Of a DNA stretch of 64,000 nucleotides, positions 47,673 to 58,884 are shown in pieces. The stretch spans positions 56,941,850 to 57,005,849 of the forward strand of contig NC_135714.1 in NCBI RefSeq assembly GCF_964656455.1. Direction: 5' to 3'. The notes under the pieces are model-generated. The model saw nothing but the letters and a program-made list of their open reading frames with translations, made no database searches and was not told the origin of the DNA. The stretch's first letter is position 1, and the number at the start of each line of letters is the position of its first letter. Made by a program: the position numbers and the translations under genes. This stretch comes from Halichoerus grypus. Taxonomy: Eukaryota > Chordata > Mammalia > Carnivora > Phocidae.

Positions 47673-47800
47673 GCCACAATTCTTTCATCTGTAAAAATGG
47701 GGTAAAATAGAATCCATTTTGTCAGTGTTAACTGGGAGTAATGATTATAAAGGGTTTGGTATAATTCATGACATATTGTAAGCCTGTAAATTAATATTTA
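47673..47800 (+). mobile_element. MIR, right part (interrupted)
   Basis: 'ttctttcatctgtaaaaatg' followed by 'gggagtaatgattataaagg' and a tail like 'ataattcatgacatattgta' continues the MIR begun at 47400. Confidence 0.72.
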
Positions 47801-48739
47801 GTATTAATTTTAAAAGCACTTTTTGAGATTTTCCTATTTAAAAGGACATTATTCCACTTTGAGGGAAATGAAATTTAAAGTTTAGTAATTTCTTTGTGAT
47901 CATAAACTAGTAAATAAAGCCACCAGGATTTAAATCTCCATAGCAGGGTCACACAATTATGTACTATACTCAGATGTGCATCATAAATGTAATTTCTTTA
48001 TTTTCTAAAACTGCTATGCTCTTCATAGTGGGAGGGGAGTGGAGGGACAAAACTGTAACACATGTGAATTCCTAACATCACAATCACTTTTTGTTTGGAT
48101 AAGATCTTATGGCAATACAGTCTTCTCTCCCCTGTTTCCTACTAAGATGGTACCTGCTCATTACAGGTAAAAGAGAAAGGACCCCAAGCATTAATGAGTC
48201 AGGTCTGGTTCCTTGAGCTAAGACCAACTTCATCTGGCCTTTTAGAGAAAGGGACTGTCTCATTGCTGAGACTGACTCTTTTTCTGCTTGCCTAATTCCT
48301 GTGCACAGAGACTTCTTATCTAGACCCAGACTCTTTAGGTGCTTTGAATATCCTCAGTAGAGAATGTGGTTTTTTTTTGTTTGTTTGTTTGTTTTTTTTG
48401 GTTCTGTGGCATTCCACACACAATTTGTGGGGAATGAGGAACAAGACTTTGGACTCATCTATTTGGTTACCTTACTCCATAATGGTGGTTCTATCCCTCC
48501 CATGTCATGATGGCTGTGTTGCTGAGCTTCAAACATGGAACACCTTTTAGGGTTCATGACAAGCAGCTGAAAAAGCCCCTCCCATCACTTCTGTGAGCAG
48601 CTGTTCAGACAGTTTTACAATGTAGGGTAGCCCTGGCCCTAAAGAGTCCAACACCCTCTCTCCTCTCCTCTATCCTCTCTCATACAACCTATGCTTCTCT
48701 CATATACCCAAGCAAGGAACTGTTTCCACATATCCCTGA
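47801..48739. other. Non-coding stretch, no family recognised
   Basis: Contains a T/GTTT run at 48371-48400. A short plus-strand frame at 48344-48550 overlaps that run and has no domain. No supported feature. Confidence 0.4.
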
Positions 48740-49085
48740 GTTCCCTAGCTCCTTGTCTTTGCTCATACTGTTTCCTTTGCCTGACCAACTTAATCCACAC
48801 TGATCCCCATCTCCACATGTCCAAATGGAACTTATTCCTTGATACTTGGCTCACATGTCAAGTCCTTGATGCTTCCATCTGTAATAACCTTTCCTCTTTG
48901 AGTCCAAACTTCCTAATCACATGCTAACCTGCATCTTGCCCCTCCATAACAAGCAAAAATGGAAGTTTCATGAGTTCAGGAGCAGTGTTTTATGTATTTA
49001 AGTCCTACTCCTCTCCTGCTGCCCCTCCAAAGTATTAGCACATGATTTTACCCAAAGGTAAAGAGTCAACAAATATTATTAAGTG
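48740..49085 (+). mobile_element. L2 3' end, sense
   Basis: 'ccttgtctttgctcatactg', 'tttcctttgcctgac', 'gtcaagtccttgatgcttcc', 'gaagtttcatgagttcagga' and 'caacaaatattattaagtga' fall in L2 sense order to the 3' end. Confidence 0.75.
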
Positions 49086-49369
49086 AATGGAATAGACTTC
49101 TTTCTAGAAAGAAAAGGTAATTGGCTAATTTGGAAAGCAAGGTAGATGGTTTGCTTTACTGAGACAAGTAGGATAACTAGTTAGATTTTAACAGAGTTAG
49201 GTCATAGGCCCTTACAACTTGAAAAACACTAGGTGAATCCCTTTATACTATATATGAAAAGTTGAAATGCATGAAGCACTAAGATGACAAAACTGAACCA
49301 GATTCTGGGACTCCTGATTTTCCATTCTGGTATTTTATCCAATTAAGTAACATTCTATCTTTTTAAATT

Positions 49370-50100
49370 TTACAAACATTATTATAGAATAATTAATAAA
49401 AATTCTAGAAAAAAATATACTCACTCTACAATCATACCACCATGACATATACACTGTTTGGTTATTCAGGTGTTCATTCAGGCATTACTTAGAAGAATTC
49501 ATATTTCTGTATAGATGAGGTTTTAATTTACCTAAATGTCCTATTTATTTCACTTAAAATTTTCTAATTTTTTCTCTATGTTGGTACATTGTCAATTAAA
49601 ACTTTTCATGTTCCTATAAATTTCATTGAGTTTGTCTACTAGATTACCTCTGGTTTTCTACCTTTTAATTAATACAAATGAATATTTTCTGCTTGAAGCA
49701 TTTATTTCTTTTGAATTATTTCTGATGTATATATTTCCAGGAATTTGTTTCCTAAGTCAGAGTCTATGAACACTTTTTGTTGGTTTTTATCAAGTTGCTT
49801 TTCAAAAGGCCTATGTTAATTATGCTACCTTCATAACAACATGACAAACACATATTATTATATTTAAATGGGAAAATGGAGCTTGACTGTTGCCTTAGTA
49901 TGCATTTTTCTGATTATTAACAATATCCATTTCTTTGTTCTTTGTAAATCTAATTGTGAATTTTTATCTATGTCCTTTGTCTTTAGGTTTTTCTTAATAC
50001 AAATATAAGCCTTTGTCATCTTCAATGCAAATATTTTTAGTCAATCTGGTTTTGTTTTTTGATTTCTTTTTTGTTGTTGTTGTTTGCCTTGAGGCATTGA
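49370..50100 (-). mobile_element. Probable old L1/HAL1-like fragment, antisense
   Basis: Weak resemblance to the antisense L1 3' region. It runs from 'tatttccaggaatttgtttc' to 'aagttgcttttcaaaagg' and 'tgcatttttctgattattaa', with 'tatctatgtcctttgtcttt' near the end. Strongly decayed; boundaries are approximate. Confidence 0.5.
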
Positions 50101-50764
50101 GATTTATTGAAATGCTACATACATATTAAAACATCTTTATATACATTACCTTCCCGTAGTCACTTCATTCATTTCTGCTCCTTTCTGGGGTCCAGGTTCT
50201 CTTTCTATTTCCTGCTGTGCCTTCTTGGTCCTGTTCTCCCAAAGCTACCATATGGTTAGCGTGTTTGACCCTTCCTTCTGTACCACAACATATCAGTTTA
50301 TTATCATACCATGTAAGGCAATGTTTCCAAAGATAGGGTACAAGGTGGGATCTGCTTGGTGGAATACATGACCATTTTAAGTGCCATGTGGACAAACTAT
50401 TTTAAAATTTAATTCTTATTTTGTATCATGTATTAATATGCATCTTCTATTTACATCAAGTTATACTGATTTTATACTTATGTGAGGATTATACTCAGTA
50501 ATATGTAAGGACACATGAAGATGTATATGTTTCTTTTAAAGATGAACTTTTATGTCTCTCACATGTAAAAGAAGTCAGAGGTAAGTTAGTAAAAACTGGA
50601 AAAGTTTTCCAAAGCAGCCAAGGACTCCAGCTTCTTTTGTCCTGCTTCCCTGCCATACTCAGCATGTAGTTTCTGTCCCATGGTGCAAGGTAGTATCTTG
50701 GGTTCCACTACATTTAAGTTAGCAGTGAAAAGGATGGGTGGAAATGCTATTAACTGAGCTGGGA
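50101..50764. other. Non-coding stretch, no family recognised
   Basis: No supported feature. Two short minus-strand frames (50165-50395, 50586-50807) have no domain. Confidence 0.4.
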
Positions 50765-51560
50765 AACAATGTTTTAGGAAGAAGATCATGACTCTAATTT
50801 TAGACATGTTGAATTAGAGGTTGACGTTAAAACAGCAGTTGGAAATGTCAACTAAGAGTTTGGATCTCTGAGGAATTACAGATATAGATGTTTGGATCTC
50901 CTGAATACATGTGATAATAGAGGGCACTGGTGTGGATAAGAATACCTAGTAGTTTAGTCCAGAATAAGAGGAATGAGCCTAGCACTGAGCCTCAAGGTAG
51001 CGTATATATTAAATGGCTGTGTAGGAAACAAGGAGCCTGTAAAAGATACAAAAATTCATCAGCTAGATATGCAGGGTAAACAAAAAAAAAAAAGAGAGAG
51101 AGAGAGAGGAATATTATAAAACAGATGCCTAGAGAAGAAACTGTTTTATAAGGAAGCCAAGCACTCAAAGACCAAGTAAAAATACTGCCTGAAAAAAATC
51201 CAGTGTATTTATCAGCATGAAGGATACTGATGATCTTTGCAAGGTTGTTGCAGAGATGGGACATTTAGAATGAGACAGAAGCTTGGTTGGATCAGGTTGA
51301 TGAGTGAGCAAGAAGTGAGTACATGCAAACGGTAGAACAGGACTGTAGTTTACAGTATGGCTGTGCCTGGGAAGGACTGATGTGGGTGTGTGTACTTAAA
51401 GCCTTGTGGGGACTTTTTATTATAATGGGAGAGATTGAGCATCATTAAAAGTCAGTGGGAATAGTCCATTTGACAGGGAAGGGAGATCTATATGAGAGAG
51501 AGTATGAGCATCCTGAAAATGTGGGAGAAGGTGGGGAGTAAAGCTTACAGTTGTAGAGAT
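50765..51560 (-). mobile_element. L2 fragment, antisense
   Basis: 'tttagacatgttgaattaga' (L2 'ttggacatgttga' block), 'gagcctagcactgagcctca', 'gcctagagaagaaactgtt' and 'agtccatttgacagggaagg' are in antisense L2 order. A GA-run at about 51094-51108 follows an A-run inside it. Confidence 0.65.
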
Positions 51561-52000
51561 AAGCATTAGCTAGCAGGAAGACAAGCTTTTCTACTGGAAC
51601 TGGGTAAGGTAAAGCAGAATAAATGAAAGGGTAGAGGTTAAAGCAGGGTGTGTGGGCTTTAGGGGGAAGTAGTAAGAAAAAGTATATTTCAGGTCCCTCT
51701 CTGTATATAATTTTCTCCTGCTTACGGACATGGTCTAACATTTCCAATGGGTTTTGGGGGACTTGGGGGGTAGAATCAGGACAGTAGTTCACACTGTTAT
51801 TCTATAAGATACAGCAAGTGACTCGTAATTTAATGACTATTGCATGGCAACTTTTGTATTTATTTTAATTTGTAACAGAATTCTCACAAACTAGACATTA
51901 CCTCACTGTCTCATCAAAAGCAGTGCTATTATCCCTATTTATTTTGATGATCTATTTTTCCAGTAGAAGTAGGAAGAGAGATTATATGGGGTGTTGGTCC
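51561..52000. other. Non-coding stretch, no family recognised
   Basis: Purine-rich to about 51.7 kb, possibly further L2, then AT-rich. Nothing else supported. Confidence 0.35.
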
Positions 52001-52003
52001 ACA

Positions 52004-52136
52004 TTTTTTTTTTTTCCAAATAGGCTCCATGTCCAGTGTGGAGCCCCTTGCGGGTCTTGAACTCATGACCCTGAGATCAAGACTTGAGCTGAGATCAAGA
52101 GTTGGTCGCCTAACTGACTGAGCCACTCAGGTACCC
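52004..52136 (-). mobile_element. Short CAN-SINE lacking its CT-rich region
   Basis: A T-run is followed at once by body sequence ('ggctccatgtccagtgtgga') and ends in 'gagccactcaggtacccc'. The GA-rich complement of the CT stretch, present in all other antisense copies here, is missing. About 130 bases instead of about 200. Flanking 'ccacatt' on both sides may be the TSD. Confidence 0.93.
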
Positions 52137-52539
52137 CCCACATTCTTTTTTTGCACTTCGATCTGAGAAGCTCAGATTAAATACAGAATGCCTTCCTCTT
52201 CTTACCTTTATTTTCCTGAATTTACTCTTCTAAGCCTTGCCTCCAGGTAGTTACTGTTTAATGCCTTTTTTCCCTATGACTTTCTATGCCTAGGGATAGA
52301 TAAACTTCATGGAAGTGGGAATGGCATCTCTACCTTGAACTTGGTAAAGTCTTGGGAGAGATACCTCTTTCTGCATCCTCAACATGGTCATAACTAAGGT
52401 TTGAACACACACAGGTCTGAATATACAACCTTAATCCAGGACCATGGAATCCTATTTGAAAAGGTCTCTCAAGCAGATTTTCCTGTATCCCACATTTATC
52501 ACTGATTCCAGGAGAGACATTTAATAGTGAGAGAACTGA
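52137..52539. other. Non-coding stretch, no family recognised
   Basis: No supported feature. A 126-codon minus-strand frame (52330-52710) spans into the MIR and is not considered coding. Confidence 0.4.
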
Positions 52540-52715
52540 ATTCGCTTCTGAAGTTGGCTTTGTCATTTGAAAACTGCCTCTGTAGTTTTGGACAAGCCAC
52601 TGAACCTTGGTGCCTCCGTGGGGACTGGGGATAATTGTAACTACCAACCGCTTAACAAGCCTACTGCTGTGAGGATCAGACCTGACAGCATATGCAAAGG
52701 CTTTACCCACACTTG
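52540..52715 (+). mobile_element. MIR SINE
   Basis: 'ttttggacaagccactgaac', 'cttggtgcctccgtggggac', 'ggataattgtaactacc' and 'gtgaggatcagacctgacag' are in MIR sense order. Confidence 0.82.
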
Positions 52716-52989
52716 ACCCTACCTGTGTTACTATCTTAAAGCACCTTTAAATATTCCTTTCTCAGTAATGGTATAAACCTCTAAGTTAATGCATTGAGTT
52801 TTAGGCATGATCTATTAGCAAATTCCAACGAAGCAGATTTTCTTGTCATAATCACTGGGCATTTATCCCAGCTCTCTCTTTTCCCCTTCTAATTATGATG
52901 TGAATTCACATTTCCAGAATTTCAGAGAGGTTTTCTTGTAACCTAAAAGGCCTTTGCAAGGACTCACAGATGTGATTGGGAACCTTAAA

Positions 52990-53160
52990 ACAGCAGCTAA
53001 CGTTTATCGAATGCTTAATATGTCCTAGGACCCATTCCAGGCATTCTGCACATACACATTCATTTACTTCTCAGATTTCCCCAGTTATCATCATCATCTC
53101 TATTTTATGAAAGAGGAAGCTGAGGCACCGAGAAGCTAAATCACTTGCCCAAGGTATGGA
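52990..53160 (-). mobile_element. MIR SINE, antisense, just upstream of the CpG island
   Basis: 'aacgtttatcgaatgcttaa', 'ctctattttatgaaagagga', 'agctgaggcaccgagaagct' and 'aaatcacttgcccaagg' are in antisense MIR order. Ends about 180 bases before the CpG island. Confidence 0.87.
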
Positions 53161-53299
53161 GAGGCAAACAACCACGCAATAACCAGTCATAGGGATGCTT
53201 CCTTTTTTTTGCTGCACGCAGATTCTGAATTTCCCAAGAAGGTATCCGGATGGCCCTTAGTGGGCTGAGAATAGCTTCTCCGGAATCCCAGCAGCTGGC

Positions 53300-53580
53300 T
53301 GGTTTCCCCTGGAGAGTGACGTTTCCTCTGAAGGGGGCAAGGAGGCGGTGAGGGAGCGCAGAGCACAAGTGCCCCGGCCTGCCGGCAGGAAGCTGCCGGG
53401 GCTGAGCCGCTCCGCTGGGCCGCGGCAGGTGGCGGAGCCGGGCGGCAGCCGGAATAGAGGCGAACCTGTTGCTGCAGCCTGGCGAGGGCTCTGTGGCTGA
53501 CGCGGCCGGGACTCTGCATCCGCGGCGGGGTGCAGGTAAGGGCGCGGCCAGGCTGGTCTGCGGTCCCCGGTGCTTCCACT
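53300..53580 (+). promoter_or_regulatory. CpG island, candidate promoter
   Basis: 53341-53580 holds 25 CpG dinucleotides in 240 bases and is strongly GC-rich, while the rest of the window is CpG-depleted. One GGGCGG box is at 53441-53446. No TATA box stands out at a fixed distance, which is usual for CpG-island promoters with dispersed start sites. CpG shore sequence continues to about 53.83 kb. CpG islands of this kind usually mark promoters kept unmethylated in the germ line. Orientation is inferred from the splice donor at 53536/53537. Transcription in the minus direction is also possible. Confidence 0.72.
53341..53536 (+). other. Candidate non-coding first exon (5'UTR) ending in a splice donor
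   Basis: The exon would end at 'gggtgcag' (53536), followed by 'gtaaggg', a near-ideal donor (CAG|GTAAGG) for U1 snRNA pairing. There is no ATG between 53341 and 53536 on the plus strand, so the exon would be untranslated and the start codon would be in a later exon outside or far right in the window. The 5' end cannot be placed. Minus-strand open frames of 130 and 173 codons across the same region are proline/serine/arginine-rich by-products of high GC. The gene is not identified. The last 10 kb of the window would be intron 1. Confidence 0.5.
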
Positions 53581-54677
53581 GGCTTGGAGGATTCCTGTTA
53601 GCGACTGGGGACTGTTAGCTTGGATTTTGCACCTTTTTTCACCTTTACTCTTTCGACTGTTCCTCAATCCCTTTCTAGTTCCTCGGACACCCTCTGTGGG
53701 ACCACAATCCAGGAAGGTGTCACTCTGGCCACCAGCCCAACTTTTGGGGGTCTTCCTTACCTGGGCTCTCCAGGCCATGAATGCCTATTCCCAGGCCGGC
53801 AGCGCTAGGACCGGGCGAGGGACGAGCGGCGCTTTCTTAACCATAAAGTTCAAAAACCCTCTCCAGGGCTATATTGATATAACCTTGCCTTAGAGAGGGT
53901 GTGTGGTGCTAGCGAGACTTTTCTAAACTGTTCTCTTCAACTGTGGTGATTCTGAGCAGTGATCTTTGTGTCTGTGGCTGCATCTTGTGCGTTGGCACTT
54001 GTCACAGAGGCTAAAATGCCGCTTCTTAGACTGGTACCAGACACCACAGAGCCCTCGTGAAGGCACTGGGAGAGATTTTTAGCTCTTCTTTGGGCTGACA
54101 TAGGATTTCCAGGCAATACTGGTTTAGTCCCTCTTCCGCCAAACCACCAGGCATTTTCCAGCAACAGTGCAGCATTCGGGCAAAGTTAGGGTCTGGTGTG
54201 GGAGAAGAGGAAAATTACCTGCTCTGCCCTGTCGTTTTTGCTAAAGACAGAACCAGAAGGAATGAAAATGCACTTGTTTATCCCCCCATTTTCCCTCAGC
54301 TAGGCTGTGGATATTTAAAAGATTGATTTATTTTAAAGACTTTTAAATATAATAGGATATAAATTATGAGATGCTGGGTTTTTTTTTTCCCCGATCAAAG
54401 TATTCAAAGTTGTTCTAACCATGTGTCTAAATTTCTCTTTCCATTATACAACCAGATTACTTTTGATTGATAACAACTAATGAGGGAGGAGATGAGCCAA
54501 CTGTGATTTGTAAATTCTGAATATACTTTTTTTCAGCTAGAATCCTAATTAAACCAAAAGGGCTTGCGTAAAATTATCTTAATAATGGTATTTTAAGTTA
54601 CAGTTGAATTTGCAAAATTGCTATGAAATGCCCAAAGACAGAACCATTATCATGAACAGACAGTTGAGTGGCAATTG
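53581..54677. other. Putative intron start, CpG shore and AT-rich unique DNA
   Basis: Moderate CpG content persists to about 53.83 kb, then falls. No repeat family was recognised. The 107-codon plus-strand frame at 53570-53893 opens inside the putative intron, has no domain and is not called. Confidence 0.4.
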
Positions 54678-54825
54678 TGTGTAGAGTTCAATATAAAGTC
54701 TTTCATCTGTTAAAAATAATCATTTAAGAAAACAGCTTCACTATCCACTGCACTATCTCTAATGGTGCTTAGGTATTAAAGGTATTAATATTATTAAAGA
54801 GTAGATATTGTTGTAATAATTTAAA
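54678..54825 (+). repeat. 148-base direct repeat, copy A
   Basis: Matches 56159-56306 at 146 of 148 positions without gaps. The differences are T/C in 'cagcttcac' versus 'cagcctcac', and C/T in 'atccactgc' versus 'atccattgc'. It starts 'tgtgtagagttcaatataaa' and ends 'gttgtaataatttaaa'. No family recognised, no poly-A, no inverted termini. Confidence 0.97.
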
Positions 54826-56158
54826 ATGTTCTTTCATTATTGCTTAATAATGACACATTACTCATGTATCATTATCCTGTGCTTTTTATCAACATAATAA
54901 GTTTTTCTAAAATCCATTTAATCCAATAAGATCTATTAGCCATTTTTTTTTTCTTGATGTTTATAAGCATCTTCAGGAGAGCTTGAATCTCAAAGTTATT
55001 TCTATCATCTTGTCTGGCGTTTTCATTCTTGAAGATTTTATGAATATATTATAAATTATTTAAAAGTGTATATTAGAAATTTGTTGTTTTATTTGATTCT
55101 TTTACCTCATAGCTCCTGTGAATCATGCTGCTCACCAATATTCTCTTTCACAGATGTCGAAGGCTATAGAATGTATAGATGTAAATTCACTATTATCAGT
55201 GAATGATTTACTCCTGAAAAATTAGTTCATTTATTGTTCTTGGCTGTTATGTGTTTGCTTTTTTATGAGAATCCCACGTAAATGCCTCTGTGATAAGTAT
55301 TCATGAACTTTTTCACTGTATTGTATTAAAATTAATTTCTAGCTGTGGTCAGAGACAAGAAATGAGAATTTTCCTCAAAGCTTCTTACATTTAAAAATAG
55401 TCCTTTTGCAAAATACTATCCTCCTTATTATGAAAAGGGGAATTGATTGTAGGTGAACACTTTAAAACTGTCATATATATTCAAAGAAAGTAAGATTAAT
55501 ATAACCTCACATTTCTAAAACATATCTATATGCTCTCTTAATAATCTTAACCAGTTGTTTTCTTAACCACCTGAATTCTGTGCTTACCACTAACCCTATA
55601 TTGACAGCTAATGTTTTTTCTTTCCCTTTAGTTTCAAGTTCTAGCTCTGTGGGATAAACTGGCTCTTACAAGAATTTTCCAGTTGCCTTGCAACTGGACA
55701 TTAAGGGTCCAGAAAGTCCCTCACTCTACTGAACCAAAGGCAGATGTAAACATACTGCCCCAGCAATGAGCTGGAAAGGTGGCCACAGCAGACAGCTGTT
55801 CAGAATGGATCTTGTGTCCTTCCTGTGCCTTGGGGGATTTTGAGATATAAGACTTCCAAAAGTGAAGAGATATGGTGCTCTTCCCAGACAGGCTTCTGAC
55901 TGGCTCTCTGCCTGAGGCAAATCATTTAACTCTGAGTCAGACTTCTCAAATGTAAAAGGATGAGTTAGAATAAGATTTCCAAAAATTTTTCACCCCTCTT
56001 GCTTTCCCTGTTTCTACAGTAAGTGGGCAGAGGACCCAGGGTGAGAAGGCTCAGATACCCTTATTTTGCCCCTTGAGAGCAGCTACTTGAAAATTCTATG
56101 ACCTCCATGCCTCCTGTATAAAATGGACTATTAAAAGAAGTGAATAGGATGGTATCTA
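54826..56158. other. Unique-looking stretch between the two direct repeats
   Basis: AT-rich. A MIR-like string at about 55886-55975 ('gaggcaaatcatttaactct', 'cttctcaaatgtaaaaggat') is a weak MIR candidate. No other feature. Confidence 0.4.
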
Positions 56159-56306
56159 TGTGTAGAGTTCAATATAAAGTCTTTCATCTGTTAAAAATAA
56201 TCATTTAAGAAAACAGCCTCACTATCCATTGCACTATCTCTAATGGTGCTTAGGTATTAAAGGTATTAATATTATTAAAGAGTAGATATTGTTGTAATAA
56301 TTTAAA
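56159..56306 (+). repeat. 148-base direct repeat, copy B
   Basis: Second copy, 1481 bases downstream of copy A and in the same orientation. It is followed directly by 'ggagatgcatataggagatg', which itself contains the 9-base string 'ggagatgca' twice. No TSD around the 148-base block was found. Confidence 0.97.
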
Positions 56307-57107
56307 GGAGATGCATATAGGAGATGCACAGTGGTTTTTTTTTTAAGGCTCCTATCTCTGACAAATCTAAAGATTTTTTTGGCTCTGGCGGGGGAGGTGA
56401 TGAGCAAAGGGCAGAGAAGTCCCTCCTACATGGTCTGGTGGCCGTTACCAGTATGGCTCCTAAGGCAGCAGCAGAGAGCAGGGGATGGAAGGTGAGAACC
56501 TCAAGCATGTTACGAATGCCTCTTTGATGTCCCTCCCCTAAACACACACAAAAAAGTCAAAGTGAATCAGGACGGCACAAAAATTAATTTGTTGCAATGC
56601 CAGACATGCTTGAGAAGACATGCCCTGTTCTAGTTCTCTTGTCAAACTAAGTTCAATTCTCTGTTACAAGTAAGCACACCTATATGTTACCTCAAGGCAT
56701 CAGGAGAACAGTACAACCCAAATCACACCATGGCAATAATAGAAGAAAAAAAACCCCACACAAACAAAATAAACCCTTAAGGGCCAAGAAATTGGTTCTT
56801 TCTTAACTTTGTTGCCACTGAAAATTCAATGTTTCCAAATATTACCAAAGTACCTTTCTTATTTTCTCCTTGGGCTCTTAAAAGGGTCTCATGTAAGTGC
56901 TTGCATGGAGTCTGGGTTCTACTGCAGTAATAGCCAACTAACACATCCTCGACAAGAACTAGATGCACCTTTTCCAGTCCCTCACAGAAATCTCAGTCGG
57001 CCTACGTTTTCAAGCCTGCAGAGGTCTATCAAGCACTTTAGAATATTACAGCTCTGGTTGCATTCCCACAAAATTTAAAAGATAACAATTTTCCACAGCC
57101 AAATGAG
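56307..57107. other. Non-coding stretch, no family recognised
   Basis: No supported feature. Short overlapping frames on both strands (56302-56547, 56777-57078) have no domain. Confidence 0.4.
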
Positions 57108-57330
57108 ATAGTAATAGCTAACCTTTAGTGAGCTGTTAACTATAATATGAGATAATCTGCATTAACTCATTTAATTTTTATGATTTTAGAAATTGAGTAC
57201 AAGTCCCATTTTTTTGATAGGGAAACTGAGGCTTAGAAATTGTTTGCCCAAAGTAAACATTAACTAGGCTGAGAAATCAGGATAATGAACTCATGTAGAC
57301 TTTAGGCCCACATGCTTAAATTCTATATTG
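57108..57330 (-). mobile_element. MIR SINE, antisense
   Basis: 'gcattaactcatttaatttt', 'gatagggaaactgaggctta' and 'gaaattgtttgcccaaag' are in antisense MIR order. Confidence 0.85.
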
Positions 57331-57490
57331 CAGGCCCCCAACACATATAATAATAGCAGCTTAGAGCTAAAGTACTGATTTCTGTATGCCAAGCTTTTCC
57401 AAACAAAAGCTGCATACCTAGGAAGAAATAAATATAGTTTTGACAAACATTCTTGTAGGTGGAAGAAGCTCAGTCACTTGTGAAACTTTT

Positions 57491-57678
57491 TAAGATTTTA
57501 TTTGTTTATTTGAGAGAGAGAGAGTGAGACAAAGCACAAGCAGGGGGAGGGCGAGAGGAGAGGGAGAAGCAGACTCCCTGCTGAGCAGGGAGCCAGATGC
57601 CAGACTCGATCCCGGGGTGCTGGGATCATGACCTGAGCCAAAGGCAGATGCTTAACCGACTGTCCCACCGAGGTGCCC
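57491..57678 (-). mobile_element. CAN-SINE, antisense
   Basis: From 'taagattttatttgtttatt' to 'tcccaccgaggtgccc'. The TSD is 'gtgaaactttt' (57480-57490) and 'gtgaaactcttt' (57679-57690). Confidence 0.96.
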
Positions 57679-57690
57679 GTGAAACTCTTT

Positions 57691-58884
57691 CAAATGCCAG
57701 TGCCTGGGTCCCACCATGGGAGACCAGTGGTTCTGGGTTTGAGTCTGAGTGTACATGTATTTTTGTGATTCTGAGTGAAAATATTCCTCATGATTTCTCA
57801 GAGTGAAAAAAATTGGTCCTAACCCACATGGCTGTTTGCAGCCATAGACAGAAGAAACTTAATTAAATCATCTAGGAAAGAAAATGTGACAACAGGATAC
57901 ACATTTCTTCAGTCTAGCCGGAACTCCAGTTAAATCAGTTATCTTATTAGAGTTTATCACTTACAAACATAAAACTCAAGAAGGGAAAATTTCAAATCAA
58001 GAGCTTGTTTATGACTTTAAGATCCCCATAACCTAGGAGGGGAGGGGCAGGGATCTGTCACATACACAATTTCTTCCTCTTTCAGAGACTGTCATTTCAA
58101 ACACCCTTGTCTTCTTGCAAAATTTAGACATTTAGAGAGGTTTCTCCTATAGTACCCAGGATTTCACTGAACTTCCCTTCTTTCCCGTAACGTAGGGGAA
58201 TCTCACTTAAAGTCTTTATTTAAAAGTTTTAATTTAATTAAAAGTACCTATTGAAGTTTCTAAATATTCCATTCCATGTTATTTCCTGTCCCTGCATTCT
58301 TGGCGCACTGGTACTGAAGTGAATGTGGGCTTTATCTAGGAACTTAGCTTCTGATCCTTCTTATAAACAGGATGGATCGAATTGGTTCATAGGCACCCGC
58401 TCAGCAGTTTGTAGCCTTGTGTCTGCCTTGGTCCCTTCCTCATAATCTTCTGGTCGTCTCTCTGGAATCCCCATCTCAACAGGTTTGCAAGCTTTATTTT
58501 GGTCCTCGGGTAGCCATTATATCATATGTATATCACAGTGCTACTTCAGGCTTGAAAGTCTTTGGCTAGACTCCTGCTTCTTTGATGAGGTTCCCTTCGT
58601 CTGTACATAATTCATCTGGAATAGTTACCTCACATGATTTCTGACCTGTAGTGCACTTTATGCTCCTTAAAGCTAGTGGTCCTGGGGGCTCACGGAAGAC
58701 CAACCTAAGCTTGGCCAAGTACCCCATCCTGAGCTTGATTTCTTGATATTTTGATTATCCAGATTTTAGCAACTTCTTCTAATTCATGTTTTCTAACAGA
58801 AGTGGGGTCTTGAAAGTTCTACAGCAAAGTCTTCCAAAGTCTGACTTCGTCCTCAGCTCTCAGCCCTCTTGTCTTCATTTGGTC
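57691..58884. other. Non-coding stretch, no family recognised
   Basis: Mixed composition, slightly GC-richer near 58.3-58.8 kb. No supported feature. Confidence 0.4.

Noticed and set aside
48344..48550. Small plus-strand frame with a hydrophobic FLFVCLFFL start
   Set aside because: The hydrophobic part is encoded by a T/GTTT simple repeat.
53187..53778. Minus-strand open frames of 130 and 173 codons over the CpG island
   Set aside because: High GC removes stop codons by chance. The frames overlap each other in different phases, are low-complexity P/S/R-rich, and cross a strong plus-strand splice donor. No domain was seen.
53570..53893. Plus-strand open frame of 107 codons right after the CpG island
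   Set aside because: It starts inside the putative intron, 34 bases past the donor, and a second shorter frame overlaps it. No domain was recognised.
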